DNA from: Cycas panzhihuaensis | Taxonomy: Eukaryota > Cycadophyta | DNA: 64,000 bases | Assembly (NCBI GenBank): GCA_023213395.1 | Contig: CM041465.1 | Coordinates: forward strand, 53,389,741 to 53,453,740 | Direction: 5' to 3' | Shown here: piece by piece, positions 21,054 to 31,734 of the stretch | Layout: each line of letters opens with the position of its first letter | How positions within the stretch are numbered: position 1 is the stretch's first letter | Program-made: the position numbers and the translations under genes | Notes under the pieces: generated by a model | Seen by the model: the letters and a program-made list of their open reading frames with translations, nothing else | The model's database searches: none | What the model was told of the DNA's origin: nothing

Positions 21054-21896
21054 ATGGGCACTCATACTCTACCCGCCTCATCATCACTGTCCCACCTCAC
21101 CATCCTGTATGGCTCTGCTATATAGTCTGTCAGGGTGAGGAGGTCTAGCGATGTCACTTCCACTTATTGTTGGACATGGGCCTGGTCCTCCGTCCCCCTC
21201 AGTCGAGTCTGCCATCTGTGGACCATCGGGGCCCATTCTGCTATGGGGTGTAGTCCCCCTGCTAGTGCCACTGCCACGAAATGGTCAAAGAACCAGCACT
21301 GTAACAACGTGCTGTACGATAGTCTCCCTCTGTCAGTCGTCCTGATGGTATCTAGCTGTGTGACGAGGCTCGCTGCTATCAGGGTGGCCCAATCCATCCC
21401 TCGCTGGCTTCGCAACGGTGCACTGCATCATCGCGATCCATCCCAATGCATCATGATCTTCACCGCGGTATGAATGGTAACCCCCCAAAAGGGGGGATTT
21501 CTGCCCTGAAAAACTCAAAAAAGATTCTTGTGGTGGACCCCGTGGGGCCCACTGGGACCAGGGCTCCCTAATGCCCAGGTCCTGCCTCTTTCTGGGTCCA
21601 ATTCAAACCTCAAAAGGCCTCTAATTACCCATAAGGGGCACTAAAAATCACACGAAAACTATAAAAAGCAATGAAACTAAAACTTTGAAATGGGTTGGGT
21701 TTTGTGATATCCACTCCTTTGGATCGGTCTCATTGTCGTCATCTTGTCTGATGATCCGTGGCTCTCTGCATCCCGATCCAATGGTCTGATCTCTCCCCGA
21801 ATACCTTCAGAGTTGGGCGGCGCTCCGCTGTGTAAGGGAATGGCTCTGGTTTCTCATGAGAGCCAGTGAAAATGAATCCATTTTCCGTACAAATTT

Positions 21897-21905
21897 CCTT
21901 ATATA
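21897..21905 (-). promoter_or_regulatory. TATA box of the D antisense gene
   Basis: The minus strand reads TATATAAGG, conserved with E (45155-45147) and B (62665-62657). In D it is part of the palindrome CTTATATAAG, so it could also serve the plus strand toward aRH. It lies at the head of the antisense unit and far from any LTR. Confidence 0.6.
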
Positions 21906-22412
21906 AGCGGGGGTCCTGACGAGCACTTCCTCCATTTTTGGCCTCGCGATAGCCATTGAGACCATCCCATTTCCTTGATTGCCTTTGCCTTTTGGCCCTA
22001 TTGCCCATTGTGCTCTTTTGATGCCCTTTTTGCACTCTCTTGCAGGCGCATTTATGGTGCCTCACATTTGCACTTTTTCTCAGGGCCCTTCTGTCTTGTT
22101 TTGCATGTCACTCCCGTGCATGCCTGAGTTTATACTCGCTTGGCTCATTTCGCCGTCCTGGACTCATTTTCAAAGCCCTTTTTCACTCCTGGGGTCTCCA
22201 AAGGGAATGCTACCTCATCCGGGGGCATGTTTTGCTTCCCAAAGTGACCTTTAGTACTCTAGGGCACTTTTTCTCTGCCTGCTCTTAGGTAGTGGTTGGA
22301 CTACTTGCTCTCGTCCCTAGGTAACCTCATTGCTAGGTCCTCCTACCCTTCACGGCCACTTTTTTCTCATCTTTTGAGTATCATCTTTATTCCTTTATCA
22401 TTCATTGCTACC
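21906..22412. other. D divergent region between antisense promoter and aRH
   Basis: No coding signal on either strand beyond chance ORFs. It can be aligned with 45156-45656 in E. A candidate 3' splice site, CTACCAG|GAC, ends at 22413-22414, 16 bp before the aRH start codon. Confidence 0.45.
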
Positions 22413-22429
22413 AGGACTTTGTATAACCC

Positions 22430-22852
22430 ATGTCCCTCTACATTTTTACTAACGGCAGAAGTCGCGGTAACCCTAGACCTTCCGCCGCTGCATGGATTCT
22501 CCGCAGCCCCTCTGGACACGATTTCTTGCGCTCTAAGGTCTTCCTCCCAGAGGCGACTAACAACGAAGTTGAATACATAGCTATTATTGAAGCCCTTACC
22601 GATGCTCTCCATTTCCATCATAGGTTCATCGTCTTGCTTTGTGACTCTCAAGTTGTAGTGTCCCATCTCACCCAGGTTTACCAGGTACGATGCCCTTACT
22701 TGAGAACTCTTGCTTCTACTGCCAGGTCCCTCCTGGCTCGTTTCTCATCTGTTGACATCCAGCATATCCCCCGGGCCCTCAACGCTGAGGTAGATATTCT
22801 CATTTGCCTCATTCTTGAGTGCCACCTTCCTCTTCTTGTTGATCGTCCCTGA
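22430..22852 (+). CDS. D archaeal-type RNase H (aRH), open but catalytically altered
   Basis: A 140-residue ORF with its own ATG and a stop at 22850-22852. The archaeal/bacterial RNase HI fold is plain: SRGNP after beta 1, ATNNEVEY with the Glu (about residue 48), LLCDSQVVVSHL with the second Asp (about residue 70), and HIPRALNAEVD near the C-terminus. The first metal-binding Asp is lost: E has FTDDGSRGNP and D has FTNGRSRGNP. The enzyme would remove RNA from RNA-DNA hybrids during reverse transcription. It is not fused to Pol but lies 3 kb downstream beyond the antisense gene, so it needs a separate or spliced mRNA. It is the longest intact retroelement ORF of D. Confidence 0.85.
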   Translation: MSLYIFTNGRSRGNPRPSAAAWILRSPSGHDFLRSKVFLPEATNNEVEYIAIIEALTDALHFHHRFIVLLCDSQVVVSHLTQVYQVRCPYLRTLASTARSLLARFSSVDIQHIPRALNAEVDILICLILECHLPLLVDRP

Positions 22853-23258
22853 GACTTTTCCGGTTGCTCTGTCACCCAAGGCCTCAGGTCATCATGCACT
22901 TCACTTTGCGACCCGTTCATACCTCTGAAACCTAGCTGCTAATGAGGTTAAACTATAGCGACTACCCATTATGCTTACTCTTCTACTTTATTATACGCAT
23001 CTCTCCATATATCTTATGGTGGAGGCAGCCCCCTCGCCTTTCGTATTCTTCTAGTTGGTTTCCAGGTGGTGCATAGGCAGCCCCTATGTTGTCTCCACCC
23101 CTACCTTCGTATCTACACGTTCTGCCATGACACTCGCCGGTACCCTTGCCTACTGTTATAGTCTTGATTTATATATCTGTATACACATGTGCTACTGATA
23201 GTTGTATTGCCAGCTTTCGCCATCGCACCAGGCTTCTGAGTGGCGAGGCTCTGTTGCC
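22853..23258 (+). other. D 3' untranslated segment between aRH and polypurine tract
   Basis: It is non-coding. It contains TAATGAGGTTAAACTATAG (about 22940-22958), which recurs at the same distance after aRH in E (about 46184) and B (63761). The last 100 bp, with TATACACATGTGCTA and CACCAGGCTT, are close to E. Confidence 0.5.
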
Positions 23259-23268
23259 AAGGGGGCTA
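23259..23268 (+). other. D polypurine tract
   Basis: AAGGGGGCTA abuts the TG of the 3' LTR. E has AAGGGGGCAG at the same place. It would prime plus-strand synthesis. Confidence 0.75.
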
Positions 23269-25997
23269 TGTTTCCTAGCTTTTGGGAATGGATACGGAGT
23301 CATCAACCTAGGTAAGTGCAGGTATGCTTCTCACCTTATCATGGCTTTCTTTTGAGATGAGTATATGCTTGCATATTTGCATGTTGTGACCTTGTAAATG
23401 ATCTTGTCTTTGTCTATATTTATTTAGCCTGTGACGACTATAGCGGGGGCACATTTCCAGCGAGTGTGGCACCCTAGTGGCCATTCCACTTCCCGCATTC
23501 TTCCCTACTCACTCCAGGATCCATTTGGCTTGTGCCACCTATGGTCATGTGATGACTCATCATTGTTTGGTTGACTTGCCACATCATTTGAATCCTATTT
23601 TTACTCTTCTGGACTCGTTTGTTAGCTTATTTACCCTCGGGTAGGTGTCTTAGCCCCCCATTAGTCTCTTTTGTTATTGGCCCATAGCCCAGGCTAGCTG
23701 TCTGGACTAGATTTAGCCTCCGATCACGTACCACCGCAAATATCGTGGTACCACCGTAAATTCCATGGTACCGTAGAATTTGTGGCAAGACGACTGTTTA
23801 AGTTTGTTTTTAAAAAATCTACCTTGGCAATTTCATATTTATTGTGAAACTGCCACGTGTTTCATGACTGACTCATTGCTAGCTATGCCCTAATCACTCG
23901 CTTTAGGGTTTGGGCTAGGTATTTAAGTCCTCTCCAACTCATTTTTAGGATCTTTTGCTCATTTTTTGAATGCTTCTTAAGGAAAAACGCCCTGTGCTCT
24001 ACCATTCCCTGCTGCTCCACTACTGCTACAGGACCTGCACCTCTCCTCTAGTGCCTAGCTCTCCCTTGGTATGGCTAGGACATCTTCCTAGCCCTTCACA
24101 CGCCTTGGAGATGGCCCCTTTGGAGAGATCTCAGCGTTTTCTTGCTCAGGCAGCCATCAAGCATCTTCAAAGTGCAGGTGTTTCCTTCAACTCTATTAGC
24201 AGGGGTTCCAAACCTACTATTCCATAGGTCCTTGGCAGATTTCTTAGCCTTATTTCAATAGCTCTTGATTAAGGCAAGATCCTCCATCCTTTTTCTCAGG
24301 TATTCATTGGTTTAAGCTACTTTCTTGCCCAATTTATGCCCTATTTTGCTTATCACTTCTAGCTCTCCTTGCTTTGGTCTTTGGAGGTTACTCTTCCTTT
24401 GTTTTGAGCTATCTTATTTCTCACCATTAGTGCCTCCTTTCCTACATTTCTTGCTCAAGCCAGTGGCAAAGAGGGGTTGCATAGGGTTTGGGTAAGAGCT
24501 GGGTGGATTCCGCACCACTTTCCATGCTCCTCAAGTGGCTCTTTACCCCCCAAACCTTCCCTTTTACCCCATGTTATTCTTGGAAATCAAATAAGGGTTT
24601 GTTGGGCTATTTTTAGCCATTGAAATCAGTGTTGTCACATGTTATAGTGCTAGTTTAAGGGCTTGCACCTTGATCTAGGCAACCCACATAAGCCCCGATT
24701 ACTTGTCCCTTGCCCAACTCCTTCCTCGGCAACCCGGTTTGCTCCCCGTAGCATCCCAGCTTGCTGTAGATCCTCTTGGGCTCCTTTCAACTCTTTTGCC
24801 TCTATTTTCAGCCCTCTTACATAGCCTTACCCTCACTGCCTCGTGGCTTCTTAGGGGAGAGTAGGGTTGTTCCTTGCGGGAAGTGGGCCACTCCGAGGCT
24901 TACTGTTTCATTTACCTTTGACTTTGGTTATTTTTTGCCATAGTTTATCATTATAATATTGAATACTAACGTGCATGTATTTAAGTTTATGCTTGCTCCA
25001 TATGTACATGTATTGTTAGGACTCTCTATTATATGCTAGCACCCTTTCTCCGGGAAAGGGGATATTGTCATCTACTTGCAGGTATTTGGAAGGCACAAAG
25101 GATCCGTTCCTCTTTCTTCCTTCACGGGTAAGTGCTTCCATTTATGCTTTACTTTTGTATTTCATTTATTGTTAGTATTTCATTCCTTTTTTGGTACTTT
25201 AGTACTATTTTCGGGGAAGGTAAGGGAGCCCCACATTCTGGTCTACCGCAACCCTTCACATCCACCGCGCTTCGTGGAGTAACTCAAAGTGCCTCATGGG
25301 GACGTCGTCGCTTTGTCACGCTTTTATTCTAGGTACACACTCTCACTCCACTTCACTACTTTTATTCTCCTTTTGAGTTCTTTTACGTAGTAGTAATTAG
25401 CTCATCGGAAAGAGAAGGGAAATCAACCTTTGTCTTAGTTTATACTTTGCTCACTTTACCACATACATTTTATTTGCTATAGGAAAAGGTCTTAGGAACC
25501 TTCCCACTCACGTTTTCTCCCCTTTTTGCCTTGCAAGCTTCCCTCTCGCTTCGTTATTTGCTTACTTGGTTAGCTTACCCACACACATCATAATCTCTTT
25601 GCTTTGGTTGTTCCTTTTATGTTCTCTTAGTTCTCTGCTTAGCCGGGTAACCGAGATGATCCCATCTATAGGCCACCCACTTGCCTACCTTTTCTTGTTT
25701 CCCGTTGCTTTAGGGAAACCCTTGAAGGGTTCTCTCCTTCCCCTTCCGGCCATCCAAAAGTGGGAGGATCCTTTGCTTAGGTCAACTCAGGCTAACCCTA
25801 TGCCTCTTCTTCTCTTGTTCGAAGTGGGGAACCACTTCCAGGTAGCTAGATTCCATTTGCAGGTCCCGAACTCGTGCTCCGGTGCACGGGGTGCCTTGGG
25901 TGGTATTTGCCCTACTTGTAGGTATTTTCCCGATTACACTATCGATCGCTCTTCCATTCCTACTCAGTTAGGTAGTTATCCCATAGACGTGCATCTA
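23269..25997 (+). repeat. D 3' LTR
   Basis: It starts TGTTTCCTAGC and ends GCATCTA (terminal CA decayed to TA), with the TSD GAAGG directly after. The length is 2729 bp. The TATA-like TATTTAAG is at 23920-23927 and a donor-like GGTAAGTG at 25127-25134. Confidence 0.92.
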
Positions 25998-26002
25998 GAA
26001 GG

Positions 26003-27018
26003 GAAAACCTCTTGTGGATGCATGTTTGAAGCACATTCATGAAGAGGAGGAATGTATGACTCTGGGTAAGCCTTCACCCTTCTTTCGTCTTCCGCTTTGC
26101 TTGCTCCTTGGTACGTTTACTCGTTTCTTTTGCTTTTCTCGCTCCGCTTTGTCTTTTATATGGGGAAGCCCCTATTTTCAACACCAACTTTGGTTACACA
26201 CTAACTATAGGTGAGAGGGCATATGTTGCACATGAGTGAGGTTCTTCATCAACTGCTATACTTCCCGGGTATGCATCATTTCTCTCCATCTACCCCTTTC
26301 TTTTTTATGCTCTTATCTAGTATCTATTACATTTTCTTAATAGGTCACATAAGGTAGAAAGAGAAATAAACTAACTACTTGTATCTACTTTGCATAAGTG
26401 TGTTGTGTGCCCATTTCTATAGGAAAAGGACATAGTAGGGACTGCATTCCTCTCCTTTTTTCCTATATAGCCTTAAAGTGCCCTTAGTTGCACTTCATTT
26501 GGCTTGTATGCTTGAATGCACACAAGACACTTGTTTCTTTTCTCTCTTGCCCTTTTGTTGTTGAATAAAAGAGAGGGAGAGATAGGGAGAGTACCTCTTA
26601 GCCACCCTTTTTCCCATCCCTTTCCTTGGTTAGATTTGCTTTAGGCTAATTAGCCTAAGGGAAGCCTACCTACATTTATCCTAGGTCCTTTGCCTATACT
26701 CTTCTGTCTTACGTTCCTTTACCATAGGAACCCCTCCTTCGAGGGTCTCTCCTCTTCCCTTCCATCCATCCAAGGGTGGGAGGACTTTCCTCTTTGAGAC
26801 CATCGAGGGTACTCCTATGTGTGTCTTCTCTCTCAGATTTGAAAGCTACTATGAGGTAGTTAGGTGCCATTCGCGGGTCCCGAACTCATGCTATGGCACA
26901 TAGATGCCCTATATGGTGTTCCCTTTTACTTATAGGTTTTCATCCATAGCCCCAGCATTATCTATTGACCATCTCAATTCCTATCAAGCATAGTGACAAT
27001 CCCACAGACGCGGTTCTA
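26003..27018 (+). repeat. Solo LTR C, right part
   Basis: It continues the LTR interrupted by D and ends GCGGTTCTA (CA decayed to TA) just before the second CCATC (27019-27023). After that, B gag resumes in register. Confidence 0.82.
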
Positions 27019-28015
27019 CCATCTGACTAAGAAGACTTTGGATCCTCTAACTTCTGCTATACATTCATTCAAATGTACCATGAAGGAGCTTAAACGCTAA
27101 GCCCCTTCATCCTCCACCTCTCATAAACCAGTTCACCAGGCCTCTCAAGACATTCCCCCTAAGGGTGGTGGCACCCAATCTTCTCAAATGAGGAAGCTTG
27201 ATTCCTCCCTAGAGAAGAGATGGTGTTCCATCCATGGGGAATCTTTCCATGAAGATTCACAATGCCAGGCCTAGCAACCTAAAGCTACTCCACAACGTGA
27301 TTCTTCTCCTAAACAAGCATCTAGGCCAAACTTAGATAAACCTATCCATAAGGATCCTTTCCCCAAACACGAGGAATGCGATTGTAATAACCAATAGAAG
27401 GGTAGCCAAAATAGGGGAAGGTCCTTAAACCCTCGCCCTTCGCAAGCTAAAGGGAAGGGTGCAAGGAACTTATCCTCTTCTTTTGGCTCTCTCGACCATC
27501 ACACTCGTTCACCCTCTCGATCTTGAAACAAAGGAAAGAGAGTCATTTCGATGCTCGAGACCACCCCATTGTATGCCTTAACTTAGCCTCAAGCACCTAA
27601 ACAGGTGAATAACACCTCTTCTTCCATACCTCATCTCGATTCCTTTTTGGAAGTCCCTCTTCTGGAAGTCCCTACACTCCTGAAGACCATTCCTGTGTGC
27701 CCTGATCGCTATGACTTTTGAAGAGCTCTTTCCCAACCTACCATGAATGGGAAGCCCTTCTCTGTTGTCAATGATCTTTACATCGTGGCTCTAGGGATGT
27801 CCATAATGGATGTCTTGAGGAGCTTCCCTAAACAACATACACTCCTCTTGGAAGCTTTGGGATTGGGTGACATATCTATTCATGCCTTAGGCGTCACCTC
27901 AAGTAATAAACCCATCATCTCTTTCAATCTCAAAGACTTTCCCCCAATTAGTGAAAGGGAATGCTAGTGGAACTACCCCTTCTAACCATAATTATTGACA
28001 CTCCCAACTGCACTC
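27019..28015 (+). pseudogene. B gag, second part (nucleocapsid and tail)
   Basis: It resumes the gag cut at 8032. KEL and AIHSFKCTMKELKR (about 27060) lead to the knuckle CSIHGESFHEDSQC (about 27231-27272), which keeps all four CX2HX4HX4C ligands. Then come an Arg/Lys/Ser-rich tail and an open stretch 27743-27967 (NGKPFSVVNDLY, MSIMDVLRSFPKQ, ISFNLKDFPP) before the protease. Stops such as TAG in CQA(stop) and QAPKQ regions are C-to-T type. Confidence 0.85.
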
Positions 28016-28821
28016 TATGAAGAACCATTGTGGATAATGGTTCTCTCGTTAATGTCATGCCCTTGCATATAATGTAAGAGCTTGGCATATCAGCCATAGA
28101 GCTAGTTCCATAGTGGTGTCAAGGCTACAATGGTAGCAAAAAGACATCCTTGGGATTGGTATCCATCCCTCTTACTCTCGAGGATAAGACTGTCCTCACA
28201 GATATTATAGTTCTCGACCTCAGCATCAACTACAACCTTTTGTTGGGATACCCATGGCTTGACCAAATAGGAGCCGTGTGTTCATCTCATTGGGGACAAC
28301 TTAAATTCATCCATGAAGAATGAATGAGGGTCGTCTCTCGGGAGCCTCCTCCCACCAAGCAATCTTGCCAACCCCTTCAAGTAGCTTGTTATAAGGCCAA
28401 GGGCAACAAGGGCCCTTCCACTTATTCCATTGGCATCCCTGATTCGTCCCCTTTGGAAGAAGGTCCTTCATCTTCCTCCTTCAATCTTATATACTTCACC
28501 CCCATCGGTGTAGGGAGCTATGGGTACCTCATTGTCCTTAGTGACGATGAGTTTGGTAACAAAGATGAGGACCTTCCTCATTCCATATCCCTCCTAAACA
28601 CTAGTAGAGAGCGCTCTCTTTGTTTTAGGTCCCTACCTAAAACTGCTTCCTTAGAGGAAATCCATTTCCCTCTTGGGTCACATGTTCTTGCTCCTGCCTA
28701 CTATGTGACCCCCAACATCACCTTTTCTTCTACCTTATCGCCTCTCCCTAGCAATGAGGTGGAGCAACCTCTCGTTACCCTCCATGAGGGGTCTCTTTCT
28801 GACTCTTTTGAAGTCTCTTGA
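28016..28821 (+). pseudogene. B protease and protease-RT linker
   Basis: The protease core has DNGSLVNVMPLH (about 28031) and NYNLLLGYPWLD (about 28230), with stops where D and E have Gln or Arg. The linker ORF 28324-28821 (165 residues) holds FTPIGVGSYGYLIVLSDDE followed by an acidic block, as in D, E and F, then Ser/Pro-rich sequence. Function of the linker unknown. Confidence 0.78.
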
Positions 28822-29940
28822 GTGTGCAAAGTGGTAGATAGACTGCTATAGCCCCACTACTCCTTCCACTTTGCACTCTTTATCTTCTTGAAGCATGGTT
28901 ATCCATGGGATAGACTATTTTAAGGATGACGAGGCCTTGCTCAAGCATCAAGCAGGCTCCATGCCTAATTTCCCTTCTAGTCACCATAGGCTTAGTCACT
29001 AGAAGATCTTAGCTATTGGATCATCTCTCACTGACCCAAGTCCATCTCCTATTTTACCTCCTCCTATTGACCGAGCCCTCCTTCACTCTAAGGAAGGGAA
29101 TGCTATGTGCATGGGGGCAACCAAGGACATAGTCCTTGCCCTAAGTAAGGTCATAAAGGTGGAAGCAGAATGTTCTCCTGATAAAATGAAGGAATACACC
29201 CTTCTATTCCAAGAATTTTGAGATGTCTTCGTGTGGGACTACTCTGATATGAAGGGAATAGACCCTTCCATCATTACCCATAACTTACCATTATCCCAGG
29301 TGCTCACCTCGTGCATCAGAAACAATACCCTCTTCATCCCAAACTTTCAGCTACCGTCAAGATGGAAATTGAAAAACTCCTAAACATGAGCTTAATCACT
29401 TCTATCAACTACCCCAAGTGGGTGTCTAACATTGTCCCCATTGCCAAAAAGAATGGGATAATTATGATATGCATTGATTTACGAGACATCAACAACACGT
29501 ATTCTAAGGAAAACTTCCCACTCCCCTTCATTGATCAAATCATTGATCGAACTGCTAGTTTTAAAATCCTATCCTTAATGGATGGCTTCTCCAGCTATAA
29601 CCAAATCCAAATTTCTCTCGAAGACCTTCACAAGATGGCCTTCACTACCCCTTGGGGCACTTTCATCTATAAGGTGATGCCCTTTGGGCTAAAGAATATA
29701 GTAACCATCTATCAAACGGTGATGCAATTCATCTTTCTTGACTTTATCAACAAAACCTTAGAGGTTTTCATAGACTATATGATGGGCCTCTCATGCATTA
29801 GGGCCCACCATCCTTCTGATTTACGAACCATCTTCATACGATGTCACAAATACCATGTAAGCCTCAACCCTCTCAAATATGTGTTTGTTGTAACAACTAG
29901 CAAACTCCTTGGTTTCCTTGTCTCAAAGCAAGAAATTTGA
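28822..29940 (+). pseudogene. B reverse transcriptase
   Basis: The first 480 bp are frameshifted (remnants of GNAMCMGATKDIVLA). The RT core is open for 209 residues (29311-29940): YPKWVSNIVPIAKKNG, FPLPFIDQIIDRT, LSLMDGFSSYNQI with the first catalytic Asp, FTTPWGTFIYKVMPFGLKN, and VFIDYMMG. The second Asp of the DD pair is Tyr (29773-29778), so the enzyme is dead even where the frame is open. Element A has the same change. Confidence 0.88.
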
Positions 29941-30420
29941 ATCGACCCCGATAAAGTCAAGGCCATCCTTAACATGTTGCCTCTTAAGACCCAATAATAA
30001 GTCAAGTCATTCTTAGGTAGGCTTGGATTTCTTAGGTATTTTCTAGCAAATTTTGCCACAAATGTAAACCCCCTTACCAACTTGTTGAAGAAGGGGGCCC
30101 CATTTATTTAGTCTTTAAAGGCTCAACAAGCCTTCGAGGAGCTTAAGGGAGCTCTTACTTTTGCTCCAACTCTAGTGCCTCCTCTCTTTGATAGGCCCTT
30201 CGATTTCTACACTTTGGCTACTAATGAATCATTGGGTGCCATGTTAGCCCAAGAAGATGGTTTGAGAATCGAAAGAGCTATTTACTTCATCAGTCACACC
30301 CTCGTGACTGCTAAACTTAATTACTCCCCTATTGAGAAGGTGTGCCTCTCCTTGGTGTATGCTACTGAGAAGTTTAGGTACTACTTGCTTGAGAATACTA
30401 CTTAGGTGATCATCTAGTCT
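29941..30420 (+). pseudogene. B Ty3-type RNase H (gRH)
   Basis: The tether (NPLTNLLKKGAPF, about 30067) leads to FYTLATNESLGAMLAQEDG, YFISHTLVTAKLNYSPIEK and LVYATEKFRYYLL (30175-30405). As in D, Asn stands for the first catalytic Asp. TAG interrupts at 30404-30406. Confidence 0.8.
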
Positions 30421-31734
30421 GATCCCTTAAGATACTTGCTTACTCGATCTAACCTGATAGGTAGGACTAGCAAGTGGGCCATCCTCCTTCAAGAATTTGA
30501 CCTCCAAATCATTAATAGGAAGTCAAAGAAAGGGATGGTGGTTGCCGAACAACTCATCAATACTTTTATCCTGAACCCTTTTGATGTTCCTATTAACGAT
30601 TCTTTCCCTGATGAGCCCATCTTGGCTATTTAGGATTCTTCCTCTCATCCACTCACTTACAGTGAGTGGTATGGGGACATTGTGTAATATATTGCCTAAC
30701 AACAATACCATCCTGAAGCTAGCAACAAAGTTAGGTCGTATATTTGAGCTACTACTAGGCAGTACTTCCTCATAGGTGAAGTATTGTATAAGAGATACTT
30801 TGACAAGATCTTTCTCAACTATGTCAGCCCTGATGAAGTGGACCAAATACTTTATGAATGCCACAATGGAATTTGCAGGGGCCATTTTGGGGGCCAACCC
30901 ATGGCCCAATGGATCCTTCGCATGGGGTACTATTGGCCGTCCCCCTTTAAGTACACCTATGCTTATGCCCTAAGATGTCGGCGGTGCCAAGAGCATGTCA
31001 ACATCACCCACTTGCCTTCTGAGGCCCTTCATCCTATCATATCTCCATGGCCCTTCTCCCAATGGGGGTTAGACTTTATTGGAGCCATATCCCTGCCTTC
31101 TTCATCGTAGTACAAGTTCATCTTGATTATGATAGAGTACTTCACTAAATAGGCCAAAGCGGTTCCTTTGTCCTCTACCCCTGGTAAGACAATAGTCACC
31201 TTCATCTACCAGCATATCCTTTGTCATTTTGGAGTCCCCGATGTCTTGATCACAGACAACAGAACTCTTTTTTGTAATAAGGAGATGGACAAACTTTATG
31301 AGAAATTAAAAATTTCTTACAAAACCTCCTCTCCCTATTACCCTTAGGCCAATGGCCAAGTTGAGTCATTTAACAAAACCATTATAAACATCTTAAAGAA
31401 AACGGTTGCCTAATCTAAAAAAGATTGGCATCTACAGCTCTCTTCCGCTCTATGGGCATATCGCACATCTATCCGCATAGCTATAGGAATGACCCCATTC
31501 TCCCTACTGTATGAAATAGAGGTAATTCTCCCATTCAAAGTCAAGATCCCTTCCTTACGAGTTTTCCTTCAGGGTCTTATTGATGAGGATTCTCTCTATT
31601 AGGCTCGTATCCTAAACCTCGAGGCCTTAGACGAGAGATGCTTGATTGCTTACCAAGCAAACCTCGCTTCTAAGGCTAGGGTGCGAAGGACGTATGATAA
31701 GTGCCTTTGCCCCTGTCCTTTACATCTTGGGGAC
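30421..31734 (+). pseudogene. B integrase, first part
   Basis: The spacer (FDLQIINRKSKKGMVVAEQL) is followed by the HHCC region (30784-31010: ECHNGICRGHFGGQ, CRRCQEH), the DDE core with GLDFIGAI (about 31070), ITDNRT (about 31250) and NGQVESFNKT (about 31350), and part of the C-terminal domain up to HLGD (31734). E inserted here at GGGAC; the reading resumes as DHVLK at 59021. Stops at Gln, Trp and Arg codons. Confidence 0.87.

Larger units (their letters stand above)
20145..21905 (-). pseudogene. D antisense plant mobile domain (PMD) gene, truncated
   Basis: Read on the minus strand: TATATAAGG at 21905-21897, a first exon with QRSAAQL (about 21820), then a jump, relative to E, that lacks about 700 bp including the first half of the PMD. 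The second half remains (21415-21164: MDWATLIAASLVTQLDTI, LLQCWFFDHF, WQTRLRGTED). It is followed by an acidic stretch with a run of Asp (21019-21053), GPSGTAGGE repeats, an intron (20711-20601), and a last exon with LVEAMVREMFPQVYAEG and a coiled coil (LEEHLRGVEGERDRI), stop at 20147-20145. PMD proteins (MAIN/MAIL1 family in plants) act in the nucleus in silencing and genome stability. The copy is broken. Confidence 0.72.
9832..25997 (+). mobile_element. Element D: complete 16.2-kb Tat-type LTR retrotransposon
   Basis: It is flanked by GAAGG on both sides (9827-9831 and 25998-26002) inside solo LTR C. The order is 5' LTR 9832-12552, PBS 12554, gag, protease, linker, RT, gRH, INT (stop 19376-19378), hairpin, antisense PMD gene 20145-21905, aRH 22430-22852, polypurine tract and 3' LTR 23269-25997. 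The LTRs are 2721 and 2729 bp. About 15 of their first 100 bases differ, so the insertion is old. Pol carries many stops, the antisense gene has lost about 700 bp, and the first catalytic Asp of aRH is changed, so D is not autonomous now. Confidence 0.93.

Noticed and set aside
20160-21138. Plus-strand ORFs across the D antisense gene
   Set aside because: They are Leu/Pro/His-rich mirror frames of the minus-strand coding sequence and match nothing between elements.
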